Assembly: GCA_022782305.1 (NCBI GenBank)
Contig: JALFPC010000054.1
Span: forward strand, 1-64,000
From: Prevotella sp.
GTDB taxonomy: Bacteria > Bacteroidota > Bacteroidia > Bacteroidales > Bacteroidaceae
Direction of reading: 5' to 3'
Length of the DNA stretch: 64,000 bases
Shown: positions 18,481 through 27,604 of the stretch, piece after piece
Layout of the letters: each line of letters starts with the position of its first letter
How positions within the stretch are numbered: the stretch's first letter is position 1
The notes under the pieces: model-generated
Told to the model about the DNA's origin: nothing
The model's input: the letters and a program-made list of their open reading frames with translations, nothing else
Databases searched by the model: none
Translations under genes and position numbers: made by a program

Positions 18481-21291
18481 TTACTTCTCGGGCAGCATCA
18501 CTACTTCTATGCGGTTGCCTGGTTTGATAAACTCCTTGACGAATGCTGATATGGTCTGTGGGGTCTGAGCCTCAACCATCTCCTTGTATCCGCTATTGAG
18601 GTCAATATTATAGTCGCGCCATGTACCGATGACACCAGCCCAATAGCCATTGGTCTTTTCCTTGTCAGCGATATTCTTGAGCATATACTCCTTAACCTTA
18701 GCAAGCATGTCGGCATCGCAAGTCTCAGCAAGAGTCTTAACCTCCTGACGCATGATGGCAAGGGCCTCTTCGGCCTTCTCAGGTTTCATTGGGCAGTAGG
18801 CCTGAAGAACAACCGACTGCTTTTCGTCAAGACGTCTGGCACCAGCAGCAGCAGATACTGAATAAGCGGCGCTGGCATCCTCGCGAATCTTCTTGAGATA
18901 AATCATCTGAAGCACCTGTCCCACGATGTCGGCCTTGATGCTTGTTTCCATACTGTATTTCATATTGTCATTGCACCATATCATGAGAGCGATAGACTTA
19001 GGCGTTTCCATCTTGCGGCGGAAACTGTTGACTACCACGCCATTAGGACGAGTCTTCACATCATGACCCTTCTTAACCTTCTTTGCAGATGGAAGAGAGG
19101 CTATATACTGCTCAATAAGCGGACGTATGGTATTCTCATCATAATTTCCAACGATAGTGAAAGTGAAGGCAGCAGCATTGGCTGTCTGTTCCTTGGCAAT
19201 CTGCAAAATGCGGGCATAGTCAACCTTTGAGAGACTCTGCACGGTGAGAGGAGTAAATCTCGGGTTGTGACCCTCTGCGGTCACAGTGATAGAGTCAGAG
19301 AATGCCGACTCAGGAGTGAGTGACTTGTTTTGCAATGTCAGTTCATACTGCTTCATGATAGAAGCAAACGACTCGTTGTCTGGATTGATCTTGGTGAAAT
19401 ACAGATAGATGAGCTGCATGAGGGTCTCCATATCATTAGGAGTGGTGGTACCATTCAGTTCAACCCTGCGTGTTGAGAGACTCATGCCGAGGCTTACCAT
19501 CTTGCCAGCCAGGGCCTTCTGCAATTCGGTATTTGAGAATGTTCCCAAACCACTAGCCTCCACAGCATCATCGAACAACTGCAGATTAACGAAATCATTT
19601 TCACCATAGAGCGACGAACCACCCTGACCCTCGATGCTTACCAGCACCTGATCTTTCTTGTAGTCAGTTTTCTTGAGCACCACCTTAGCACCATTAGACA
19701 ATGTCAACTCGGTATAACCAAACTTGTTGTCGGTCTTTTCGCTCTTGATACTGCCTTTCTTGGGCAATTGCGAAATGAGGGGTTCGTTCTTAACATTGTC
19801 TACATAAGGCTGGATAGTCTCATTTCTGACATCTCTGATAGCCTTGAGCATACCCTCTTTGGTAGGATAGACAACTCCATCCTTCTCTGTATTGAAGTTG
19901 ATAACAACAAGGTTGGTATCGGTCTGTGATATCAACTCAGTCATAAGTCCATTAAGAACATCAAGTGGCAGCATTGGGATGATTTGTTTCATCATCTGGT
20001 ATTCATCATCAATGGATGGTATGGGCTCGTTGTCGAGGAAATGGTTCTTATACAGATTGCAGAACTGGGCATTGTATCTCTTGTCCTTATTGCTATATGC
20101 CTTGTCCCATGCACTGAGGGCGTTAGCCTTGGCACGTGAATACTCAGTGGCGGTGAAACCGTGTTTTGTCAATCTGAGCACCTCACGATAGATTGCCGAG
20201 AGAGTCTCCTCAGCCTTGCCGTCTTTGGGCAGAGCATAAACAGTGAAACAACCCTTGGTGCGTGCAAATATATAATTGCCAACATTGGCCTGAGCAGCCG
20301 CAAATGGGCATTCAGCCTTCTGTGAGAGTTCATTCAGTCGGTCGTTGAGCATAGATACAGCAGTATTCTTCAGATACTCTATGACCATATAGTCGGGAGT
20401 GTTCTTGAGTGAGTCTGGAATAACGTCAAATTTCACTTCCAGCTCCACAATATTCATATCCTGCTCCTTGTCCTTATCGATGATGATGATAGGTTCAGTA
20501 TTGTCTGGCACGGCCTCGTGCACAACAGGGGCAGGATTCTCTGGCATCTTGATATCGCTGAAGAGTCTCTTGATTTCAGCCTCTATATGGTCTACATCCA
20601 CATCACCAACTACAATGATACCTTGATTGTCGGGGCGATACCATTTTTCATAATAATCCCTCAAAACTTGGTATTTGAAGTTGTCGATAACGCTCATCAA
20701 ACCGATAGGCATTCTCAATCCATACTTACTATTGGGATAGAGCATAGGCAGATTGCGCTCAAACATTCTTGTAGAAGCGCTGGTACGCATACGCCACTCC
20801 TCATGTATTACTCCACGCTCCTTGTCAATCTCTGTGGGATCAAGAGTGAGTCCATCTGCCCAGTCATGGAGGATAAGCAGACAAGAGTCAAGGGCTGACT
20901 GGCGTGTTGTTGGCACATTTGAGATATTATACACGGTTTGGTCTATGCTGGTATAGGCATTGAGGTCGCGACCGAACTTTACACCTATAGACTCACAATA
21001 GCGCAACAGGTTGTCGCCGGGGAAATGGTCTGTGCCATTGAAGCACATATGCTCGAGGAAGTGAGCCAAACCTCTCTGCTCTTCCTCCTCCTGCAGCGAG
21101 CCCACTTTTTGTGCAATATAGAACTCGGCTCTGTTTTCAGGCCAGTTATTGTACCTTATGTAGTAAGTCAAGCCATTAGGCAGCTTACCTATCCTTACTG
21201 CATTGTCAACAGGAACCGATGGCATTTGGGCCATAGCCACAACCGACATAGCCATCAAAGCCACAAAACTAAATAATTTCTTTAATGTCAT
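18481..21291 (-). CDS. secreted M16-family zinc metallopeptidase
   Basis: About 936 residues with a signal peptide (start at MTLKKLF preferred over the track's start ten codons earlier). The inverted zinc motif HFLEH lies near residue 78. There are two M16 repeats: the active N-terminal half and an inactive-looking second half beginning around the ELTLSNGAKVVLKK segment. It is a pitrilysin/insulinase-type periplasmic or surface protease degrading peptides; whether it is nutritional or processing is unknown. It appears monocistronic. Confidence 0.93.
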   Translation of the reverse strand: MTLKKLFSFVALMAMSVVAMAQMPSVPVDNAVRIGKLPNGLTYYIRYNNWPENRAEFYIAQKVGSLQEEEEQRGLAHFLEHMCFNGTDHFPGDNLLRYCESIGVKFGRDLNAYTSIDQTVYNISNVPTTRQSALDSCLLILHDWADGLTLDPTEIDKERGVIHEEWRMRTSASTRMFERNLPMLYPNSKYGLRMPIGLMSVIDNFKYQVLRDYYEKWYRPDNQGIIVVGDVDVDHIEAEIKRLFSDIKMPENPAPVVHEAVPDNTEPIIIIDKDKEQDMNIVELEVKFDVIPDSLKNTPDYMVIEYLKNTAVSMLNDRLNELSQKAECPFAAAQANVGNYIFARTKGCFTVYALPKDGKAEETLSAIYREVLRLTKHGFTATEYSRAKANALSAWDKAYSNKDKRYNAQFCNLYKNHFLDNEPIPSIDDEYQMMKQIIPMLPLDVLNGLMTELISQTDTNLVVINFNTEKDGVVYPTKEGMLKAIRDVRNETIQPYVDNVKNEPLISQLPKKGSIKSEKTDNKFGYTELTLSNGAKVVLKKTDYKKDQVLVSIEGQGGSSLYGENDFVNLQLFDDAVEASGLGTFSNTELQKALAGKMVSLGMSLSTRRVELNGTTTPNDMETLMQLIYLYFTKINPDNESFASIMKQYELTLQNKSLTPESAFSDSITVTAEGHNPRFTPLTVQSLSKVDYARILQIAKEQTANAAAFTFTIVGNYDENTIRPLIEQYIASLPSAKKVKKGHDVKTRPNGVVVNSFRRKMETPKSIALMIWCNDNMKYSMETSIKADIVGQVLQMIYLKKIREDASAAYSVSAAAGARRLDEKQSVVLQAYCPMKPEKAEEALAIMRQEVKTLAETCDADMLAKVKEYMLKNIADKEKTNGYWAGVIGTWRDYNIDLNSGYKEMVEAQTPQTISAFVKEFIKPGNRIEVVMLPEK

Positions 21292-21348
21292 AATTATCTT
21301 TGGTTTAATTGTTATATTCATGATATCGTATTATTACGAATTGGGTTG

Positions 21349-21356
21349 CAAAGTTA
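21349..21356 (-). promoter_or_regulatory. candidate -7 element of the M16 peptidase gene
   Basis: The minus strand reads TAACTTTGCAA, matching TAnnTTTG, about 60 bp before the chosen start. No well-spaced -33 box was found. Confidence 0.4.
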
Positions 21357-21461
21357 CATATTATTTCCAAATCACACATAATATATGTATTATTTTTGTA
21401 TTTTTTTAAACACAAATGACCATATAGCAAGGTATTTGGTTAATAATTCGATGTGTTTTGC

Positions 21462-22382
21462 TCATTCTTTCCTTATATTCCTGGGATGATGATTAAGTAT
21501 TGTGGACCTCAGAAATTGGGTATCGAGGTGTGTATATATCTCTGTGGTGTCTATACATTCGTGACCGAGGAGTTCTTGTATGACCCTCAGGTCGGCGCCT
21601 CCTTCAAGCAATGCCGTGGCAAAAGAATGGCGGAGAGTGTGCGGGCTAATCGTTTTGTTTATTCCAGCCTCTGCAGCTACTGCCTTTACCATGATAAGTA
21701 TCATAGTACGTGTGAGATGTGCTCCACGACGATTGAGAAACACATAATCTTCCTCTCCTGCCTTGATATTCATCTCGCTGCGGCATGCAAACCATAGCAT
21801 AAGTTCATTGATTGCCTTCTCGGAGATAGGCACCAGACGCTCTTTCATACCCTTGCCTTTCACCCTAACATACTGCTCATCGAGATAAAGGTCGGCAAGA
21901 CGAAGTCCCACAAGTTCACTCACCCGCAGACCACACGAAAAGAGCACCTCTATGATAGCCCTATTGCGATGACCTTCCCATTTGCTCAGGTCTATGGCGT
22001 CTTCCATTGCATCCACCTCAGCCGTAGTGAGCACTTCTGGCAGATGTTTGCCTGTTTGCGGCGACTCGAGGAGTTCCGAAGGGTCATCATCCCTATATCC
22101 ATCAAGCATGAGAAAGCGATAATAAGACCTCACGCCGCTTAGGATGCGACATTGCGATACCATGCCGATGCCTATATCATGAAGGCTGACAGCAAAATCG
22201 CGCAGGTTATCAAGGCATGCCTCTTCTATTCTTATGCCCTTTTGCACAAGAAAAGAATTGAGCTTCATAATGTCTCTGTTGTAGGCCTCTATGGTATGCG
22301 GAGAATAATTGCGCTCCAGCTTTAGATAGCGTAGATATACCGCCATTGTATTATTAATAGTCTTTTTCTTGCTTGTTTCCAT
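21462..22382 (-). CDS. xerD: tyrosine recombinase XerD/XerC
   Basis: A 306-residue site-specific recombinase resolving chromosome dimers at dif. The N-terminal SAM-like core-binding domain spans ~10-100. The catalytic domain has Arg in CGLRVSELVG, HTLRH near residue 249, LGH and the nucleophile Tyr in TEIYTHL near 279. No nearby integrase targets or mobile genes suggest a housekeeping XerC/D rather than a phage or transposon integrase. It is divergent from aroQ. Confidence 0.9.
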   Translation of the reverse strand: METSKKKTINNTMAVYLRYLKLERNYSPHTIEAYNRDIMKLNSFLVQKGIRIEEACLDNLRDFAVSLHDIGIGMVSQCRILSGVRSYYRFLMLDGYRDDDPSELLESPQTGKHLPEVLTTAEVDAMEDAIDLSKWEGHRNRAIIEVLFSCGLRVSELVGLRLADLYLDEQYVRVKGKGMKERLVPISEKAINELMLWFACRSEMNIKAGEEDYVFLNRRGAHLTRTMILIMVKAVAAEAGINKTISPHTLRHSFATALLEGGADLRVIQELLGHECIDTTEIYTHLDTQFLRSTILNHHPRNIRKE

Positions 22383-22399
22383 TTATTTTTGTATTTTTG
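22369..22399 (+). promoter_or_regulatory. promoter of aroQ
   Basis: TTG at 22369-22371, a 20-bp spacer and TATTTTTG at 22392-22399, 25 bp before the aroQ ATG. It overlaps the first codons of the divergent xerD. Confidence 0.6.
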
Positions 22400-22405
22400 T
22401 GGCGT

Positions 22406-22437
22406 CAAAGTTACAAAAATAATTATGAAAATACAAA
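22406..22437 (-). promoter_or_regulatory. promoter of xerD
   Basis: On the minus strand TTTG (22434-22437), a 20-bp spacer and TAACTTTG (22406-22413), 23 bp before the xerD ATG. The -33 box falls inside the first codons of aroQ. Confidence 0.7.
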
Positions 22438-22856
22438 TCATCAACGGTCCAAATCTCAATATGCTCGGTAAAAGAGAGCCAGGCATATATGGCAACAGTA
22501 CGTTTGAATCCTATCTCCAACTGCTCAAAAATGCCTATCCTGACATAGAATTAGACTACTATCAGAGCAATGTGGAGGGTCTGCTGATAGACAAAATGCA
22601 GGAGGTGGGGTATGATATAGACGGTATTGTGCTCAATGCCGGTGCCTATACCCACACAAGCATAGCCCTGCATGACTGTATACGCTCGCTACCTTGCGAT
22701 GTGGTGGAGGTGCACATCTCCAATGTTAACAAGCGTGAGGATTTTAGACACCACTCCTTCATTTCGAGCGCATGCCTGGGAGTGATATGCGGATTTGGCC
22801 TCGACTCTTACCGATTGGCAATAGAGGCACTCATACAGAAAAGCAAAGCACAATAA
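22425..22856 (+). CDS. aroQ: type II 3-dehydroquinate dehydratase
   Basis: A 143-residue enzyme of the shikimate pathway (3-dehydroquinate to 3-dehydroshikimate). Visible motifs are GPNLNMLGKREPGIYG with the catalytic Tyr, NAGAYTHTSIAL and VHISNVNKREDFRHHS with the catalytic His. The start at MKIQIINGPN is chosen because the upstream 12 codons of the ORF cover the promoter. It is followed 22 bp later by an O-methyltransferase gene. Confidence 0.96.
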   Translation: MKIQIINGPNLNMLGKREPGIYGNSTFESYLQLLKNAYPDIELDYYQSNVEGLLIDKMQEVGYDIDGIVLNAGAYTHTSIALHDCIRSLPCDVVEVHISNVNKREDFRHHSFISSACLGVICGFGLDSYRLAIEALIQKSKAQ

Positions 22857-22878
22857 ATCCTTTAACAACAGGTTTATC

Positions 22879-23514
22879 ATGGCAGAATCGACCCTTTACA
22901 AGTATATCCTCGATCACTCCGACCCCGAAGGCAACTATCTCTACCGCCTCTATCGAGCCACAAACATATACATGCTACATGGCAGGATGGCTAGCGGCCA
23001 TCTGCAGGGGCGACTGCTTAAGATGCTTGTAAGAATGATAAACCCCAATAATATCCTCGAAGTTGGCACATTCAGCGGTTATAGTGCCATATGCATGGCT
23101 GAGGGATTAGGGGATGGCGGCAAGGTATATACCTTTGAGATTAACGACGAACAGGAGGATTTTACACGCAAATGGATTGAACAATCGCCAGTGGCATCCA
23201 AGATTGAGTTTATTATTGGTGATGCCATCACAGAAGCGCCACGACTGGGCATATCCTTCGACATGGCATTCATAGACGGCGACAAGCGTACCTATTGCGA
23301 AACTTACGAGATGGCACTTAAAGTGATAAGGCAAGGCGGTTTCATACTCGCTGACAACACCCTTTGGGATGGGCATGTGATTGACCATGCTTATGACAAA
23401 GATCCACAGACTAAAGGTATAGAGAGGTTTAATGACCTTGTAGCTGCCGACACAAGAGTAGAAAAGGTGATACTGCCGTTGCGAGATGGTCTCACCCTGA
23501 TAAGAAAACTATAG
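22879..23514 (+). CDS. class I SAM-dependent O-methyltransferase (family 3 type)
   Basis: A 211-residue protein with the SAM-binding motif EVGTFSGYSAICMAEGL near residue 57 and the metal-site FIDGDKRTY near 133, as in catechol/caffeoyl-CoA-type O-methyltransferases. The acceptor is unknown; in bacteria these act on catechols, quinones or tRNA hydroxyuridine (TrmR), the last being a reasonable alternative. Likely co-transcribed with aroQ. Confidence 0.85.
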   Translation: MAESTLYKYILDHSDPEGNYLYRLYRATNIYMLHGRMASGHLQGRLLKMLVRMINPNNILEVGTFSGYSAICMAEGLGDGGKVYTFEINDEQEDFTRKWIEQSPVASKIEFIIGDAITEAPRLGISFDMAFIDGDKRTYCETYEMALKVIRQGGFILADNTLWDGHVIDHAYDKDPQTKGIERFNDLVAADTRVEKVILPLRDGLTLIRKL

Positions 23515-23607
23515 CACAACTGCCAGATATTAGCATGACCAATAATGGATAATACAGTTGGATGACAACAATAATATAACAAAATTTACAACCAAAATAT
23601 CATTGTT

Positions 23608-24561
23608 ATGGAAAAGTATTTCGCTGACGAACAGAGATACGATAACGGCATCAAATACCGCCGCTGCGGCAGAAGCGGTATACTACTGCCGGAAGTAAGT
23701 CTGGGATTATGGCACAATTTCGGCGGAGTGGACGATTATGAGCGCTCACGCTCCATTATCCGTTATGCCTTTGACCACGGCATCACTCACCTTGATCTGG
23801 CCAACAACTATGGTCCTCCCTATGGTAGTGCCGAAGAAACCATGGGCAAGATTATGGAAGAAGACCTCAGACCTTACCGCGACGAACTCTTCATTAGTAC
23901 CAAAGCAGGATATGACATGTGGGCAGGACCCTATGGTAACTGGGGATCACGCAAGTATCTCATTGCCAGCCTCGACCAAAGTCTCAAGAGAATGAAATTA
24001 GATTATGTAGATCTCTTCTACAGTCATAGATACGATCCTGACACTCCTCTCGATGAAACACTGCAGGCAATGGTAGACATAGTAAAGAGTGGTAAAGCCC
24101 TATATCTCGGCATCTCACGATGGCCACTGGAAGCCACACGCTATGCCATCAACTATCTGCGCAACCACGACACACCGTTGCTCATCTACCAAGGCAGGCT
24201 CAACATGCTTGACCATGCTCCCATGGATGAGGGAATATTGCAGTTGTGCCACCAAGAGGGCATAGGCTTCATCTCTTTCTCACCACTGGCTCAAGGATTG
24301 CTCACCGACAGATATATAAACGGCATTCCTGAAGGAAGCCGCATGACCAAAGGGAAGTTTCTCAAACCAGACATGCTCACAAACCAACTCCTCGAAACCA
24401 TTAGGTCCTATAATCAGGAAGCACAGGCTCAAGGCATGACTCTCGCAGAAAGGGCTCTTGCATGGATATTGGAACAAGAGGGCGTCACCTCCGTACTCGT
24501 AGGAGCCAGCAGCACAGAACAACTTGCTCGCAACATGAAGGTTATGGAGAAAAGCAAATAA
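23608..24561 (+). CDS. aldo/keto reductase, YghZ/GpmB-like (L-glyceraldehyde 3-phosphate reductase type)
   Basis: A 317-residue TIM-barrel NADPH oxidoreductase. The catalytic tetrad is visible: Asp and Tyr in LDLANNYGPPYGSAE, Lys in ISTKAGYDMW and His in FYSHRYDPDTP. The GPYGNWGS stretch and overall form match the YghZ (AKR14) subgroup, which reduces L-glyceraldehyde 3-phosphate and related aldehydes. It is preceded by a 93-bp gap without a clear promoter. Confidence 0.88.
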   Translation: MEKYFADEQRYDNGIKYRRCGRSGILLPEVSLGLWHNFGGVDDYERSRSIIRYAFDHGITHLDLANNYGPPYGSAEETMGKIMEEDLRPYRDELFISTKAGYDMWAGPYGNWGSRKYLIASLDQSLKRMKLDYVDLFYSHRYDPDTPLDETLQAMVDIVKSGKALYLGISRWPLEATRYAINYLRNHDTPLLIYQGRLNMLDHAPMDEGILQLCHQEGIGFISFSPLAQGLLTDRYINGIPEGSRMTKGKFLKPDMLTNQLLETIRSYNQEAQAQGMTLAERALAWILEQEGVTSVLVGASSTEQLARNMKVMEKSK

Positions 24562-24616
24562 TCTGCAATGGTAATAGAGAAAAGAATCTAACCCCAACAA
24601 GGATATCAAAAGCACT

Positions 24617-25789
24617 ATGGACATAAAAGGGAAAATCAGAATAGGATTTGATGCCAAAAGGGCTGCACAAAATGGTACCGGACTTGGCAACTATAGCCGA
24701 TTTGTCATAGACTCGCTCATTGACCGCTATCCCAACAATGACTATTTGCTCTATATTCCCAATTCAAAGAAATCACCTCATCTAAACGAGATAACAAATG
24801 CCGACAAGGCAGAAAAGCATTGTCCACACACTCCTTTCACCAGATTGTGCAGTGCATTATGGCGAATATGGCATATAACTGACGATATAGAGCATGAGAA
24901 CCTTGACATCTTCCATGGCTTGAGCAACGAACTGCCACTCAACATAGCCAAATCAAAATGCCTGAAGATAGTAACCATCCACGACCTAATATTCAAGCAT
25001 TGCAAACAATACTACCACCAGATAGACAGATGGATTTATGATCAAAAATTCTATCGTGCATGCCGCAATGCAGATGTAGTGGTGGCCGTAAGCGAGTTTA
25101 CCAAGCAGGAGATTATCCATTATTACGGTATCGCACCAGAAAAAATCAAGGTTGTATACCAAGGATGCAATGAGTCTTTCCGCCAACCTGCCGACAAAAC
25201 CCTGATGGAAGAAGCAAGGCGCAAATATTCACTGCCTGATAACTTTGTCCTATATGTAGGCAGCATAGAAGAGCGCAAAAACCTCATGCTGATAGCCAAA
25301 GCATTAAATAGCATGGTTGCAAAGGATGCCAAAGTGGTGGTAGTGGGCAAGAAGACGCCTTATACCGACAAGGTAAAGCAATATCTCAAAGACCATGACC
25401 TTGAATCCAGAGTGCTCTTTCTTCATAATGTGACATACAATTATCTGCCATCCTTTTATCACATGGCCAGGGTATTTGTCTACCCCTCACGCATAGAGGG
25501 TTTTGGCATACCCATGCTCGAGGCATTATGCTGCGGTGTGCCTGCCATAGGATGCAAGGGCTCTTGTCTGGAGGAGGCTGGCGGCCCACATAGTATTTAT
25601 GTTGATCCTGACGACTATAAAGGCATGGCCAACGCCATAGACATGATATGGACAGATGAAAAAAAGCGCCGTGAGATGATTAATCGCGGACATGAGTATG
25701 AGCAACTCTTCACTCGCGAGTTGCTCACAGATAAACTTATGGATGTGTACAAAGATGCTCTAAAGACCAAACAGGAGATGTTTTGCTGA
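24617..25789 (+). CDS. glycosyltransferase family 4 protein
   Basis: A 390-residue GT-B retaining glycosyltransferase. The N-terminal FDAKRAAQNGTGLGNYSR loop binds acceptor/donor, and the C-terminal EGFGIPMLE (EX7E) near residues 294-302 binds the nucleotide-sugar. No membrane segments. It is the first of three envelope-sugar genes on the plus strand (49 bp before the GT2 gene). Likely a mannosyl- or related transferase for lipopolysaccharide or glycolipid; the sugar is not determinable. Confidence 0.88.
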   Translation: MDIKGKIRIGFDAKRAAQNGTGLGNYSRFVIDSLIDRYPNNDYLLYIPNSKKSPHLNEITNADKAEKHCPHTPFTRLCSALWRIWHITDDIEHENLDIFHGLSNELPLNIAKSKCLKIVTIHDLIFKHCKQYYHQIDRWIYDQKFYRACRNADVVVAVSEFTKQEIIHYYGIAPEKIKVVYQGCNESFRQPADKTLMEEARRKYSLPDNFVLYVGSIEERKNLMLIAKALNSMVAKDAKVVVVGKKTPYTDKVKQYLKDHDLESRVLFLHNVTYNYLPSFYHMARVFVYPSRIEGFGIPMLEALCCGVPAIGCKGSCLEEAGGPHSIYVDPDDYKGMANAIDMIWTDEKKRREMINRGHEYEQLFTRELLTDKLMDVYKDALKTKQEMFC

Positions 25790-25838
25790 CAATAAGATTC
25801 ATAGGACATAAAAAAACGAAGACACCATATAGACAACA

Positions 25839-26771
25839 ATGAAGATTGCTATCATTATCCCATGCTATAACGAACAAGAGGTGCTGCCACTGACAGCCCC
25901 AAGGATTGTGGCGCTTACCGAAAGATTGAAACAAGAAGTGGATGCCGACACTGATGTGATGTTTGTAGACGACGGCAGCCGCGACAACACATGGAGTCTG
26001 ATATGCCAACTCTCAGCCGAGCATACCAACATGCATGGCATACGGCTCTCACACAACGAGGGACACCAAAACGCACTGTGGGCTGGATTGGAGACCTGCG
26101 TAGAACATTACAACGCCATGGTTACCATAGATGCAGACCTGCAAGACGATGAGACTGTCATCATTGACATGGCTCGCCATGTGGCACAGGGCAAGGACAT
26201 CGTGTATGGAGTGAGGAAAGAGCGCACCACCGACACCATCTTCAAGCGTTCTTCTGCCCTGCTCTTCTATCGTATCATGCAGAAAGTGGACAAGGAAACG
26301 GTCTTCAATCATGCCGACTTCAGAATGATGACAGCCAGAAGCGTGAGGGCACTGCTGCAATATGGTGAACGCAACCTCTATCTCAGGGGAATAGTGAGGA
26401 TGTTGGGGTTCAATGAGGCTTTCGTCTATTACGACAGGCGCAAGAGAGAGGCAGGAGAATCGAAATATCCTTTTTCCAAAATGCTCAAATTCTCTGTGGA
26501 TGGCATCACCTCCTTTTCTGACGCACCGCTCAAATGGATCACGTTTATAGGTTTGTCTATGACCGTGGTGGCCTTTTGCATCATCATCTATGCCCTGTAT
26601 GAGCATTTCTCAGGTAAGACTCTCCAAGGCTGGACATCAATGCTCGTGTCTATGTGGTTCATAGGCGGCATCATCACAACTGGCATTGGAGTGGTGGGCG
26701 TATACATTGGCAAGATATACACAGAGGTGAAACGCAGGCCAAGGTATTTTATCCAAGACAGGACAAAGTAG
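25839..26771 (+). CDS. GT2 family glycosyltransferase, GtrB/DPM1-like
   Basis: A 310-residue protein with a GT-A domain (IPCYNEQEVLP at the start, VDDGSRDNT, DADLQDD as the metal site) and two C-terminal membrane helices (~residues 230-300). This is the layout of enzymes that load glucose or another sugar on undecaprenyl phosphate (GtrB, ArnC, YfdH). The KWITFIG-like junction before the helices is typical. It would supply a lipid-linked sugar for envelope decoration. Confidence 0.9.
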   Translation: MKIAIIIPCYNEQEVLPLTAPRIVALTERLKQEVDADTDVMFVDDGSRDNTWSLICQLSAEHTNMHGIRLSHNEGHQNALWAGLETCVEHYNAMVTIDADLQDDETVIIDMARHVAQGKDIVYGVRKERTTDTIFKRSSALLFYRIMQKVDKETVFNHADFRMMTARSVRALLQYGERNLYLRGIVRMLGFNEAFVYYDRRKREAGESKYPFSKMLKFSVDGITSFSDAPLKWITFIGLSMTVVAFCIIIYALYEHFSGKTLQGWTSMLVSMWFIGGIITTGIGVVGVYIGKIYTEVKRRPRYFIQDRTK

Positions 26772-26795
26772 TTGATTACAACAAATAGAATAAAA

Positions 26796-27551
26796 ATGCT
26801 TAGATATACCATCAATCCCAAATATAGCGAAATAAGCGAGTTTATCATATCGCTCCCCAACCTCATCCTTTCTGACGGAGAGATGATTCACAACGGACGA
26901 AACATGATAAAAACCATCACCGCCCCCAATGGCATCAAACTCAATGTCAAGAGGTATCACAAACCCACATGGATAAATGCTTTTGTATATTCTTCGGGCA
27001 TCAGAAAACCCAAGGGAGCAAGGGCATACGAATATTCTAATATATTGCTTGACAACGAAATTGAGACTCCTGAGTCGGTGGCATACATAGAAGACCGCAG
27101 ATTAGGGATTTTGGGATATTCATACTACATAAGCATACAATGTCCATACAGTCACAGACTTTATGAGTTGGGGGATGCCCATCCATCAGACTATGAACCG
27201 TTGGGTAAGGCTCTGGCAGCCTTTGCTGCTTCCATGCATGACAAGGGTTTCTTGCATCGCGACTTCTCTCCTGGCAATATTCTTTGGGAGAAAGACAGAC
27301 AAGGGCATTACAACTTTTCTGTAGTAGATATCAACAGAATGTATTTCGGCAAAGTGTCAGCCCTCATGGGCAGTAGGAATTTCTCAAGACTGTGGGGACC
27401 TAAGCGTTTCATACAACTCATGGTAGAAGAATATGCCAATCTGAGAGGAGCCAATGCCAGCCAATGCCTTGAGGCTGTAATGGATGAGCGCCGTAAGTTC
27501 TGGAAACGGTATATGCGCAAGCGCACCATAGAATTCAAACTCGAACTATAA
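26796..27551 (+). CDS. lipopolysaccharide kinase InaA/WaaP-like protein
   Basis: A ~251-residue protein kinase-fold enzyme. The catalytic loop HRDFSPGNILWE is near residue 154, followed by the DFG-like VVDINRM. This matches the InaA/WaaP/Kdo-kinase group, which phosphorylates inner-core lipopolysaccharide sugars. The ATG at 26796 is preferred over the track's TTG at 26772. It directly follows the GT2 gene (24 bp), suggesting that the operon builds and phosphorylates a lipopolysaccharide core. Confidence 0.82.
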   Translation: MLRYTINPKYSEISEFIISLPNLILSDGEMIHNGRNMIKTITAPNGIKLNVKRYHKPTWINAFVYSSGIRKPKGARAYEYSNILLDNEIETPESVAYIEDRRLGILGYSYYISIQCPYSHRLYELGDAHPSDYEPLGKALAAFAASMHDKGFLHRDFSPGNILWEKDRQGHYNFSVVDINRMYFGKVSALMGSRNFSRLWGPKRFIQLMVEEYANLRGANASQCLEAVMDERRKFWKRYMRKRTIEFKLEL

Positions 27552-27604
27552 AACGCATCCATTCATCAATACCTACAGGCTTCATTCCTCGTTATCAGCA
27601 GATA

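Noticed and set aside
21462-22382. XerD-like gene as a mobile-element integrase
   Set aside because: No att-like repeats, tRNA scar or mobile genes nearby, and the size and motifs match housekeeping XerC/XerD.
26049-26606. 185-residue minus-strand ORF
   Set aside because: Antisense shadow of the GT2 gene.
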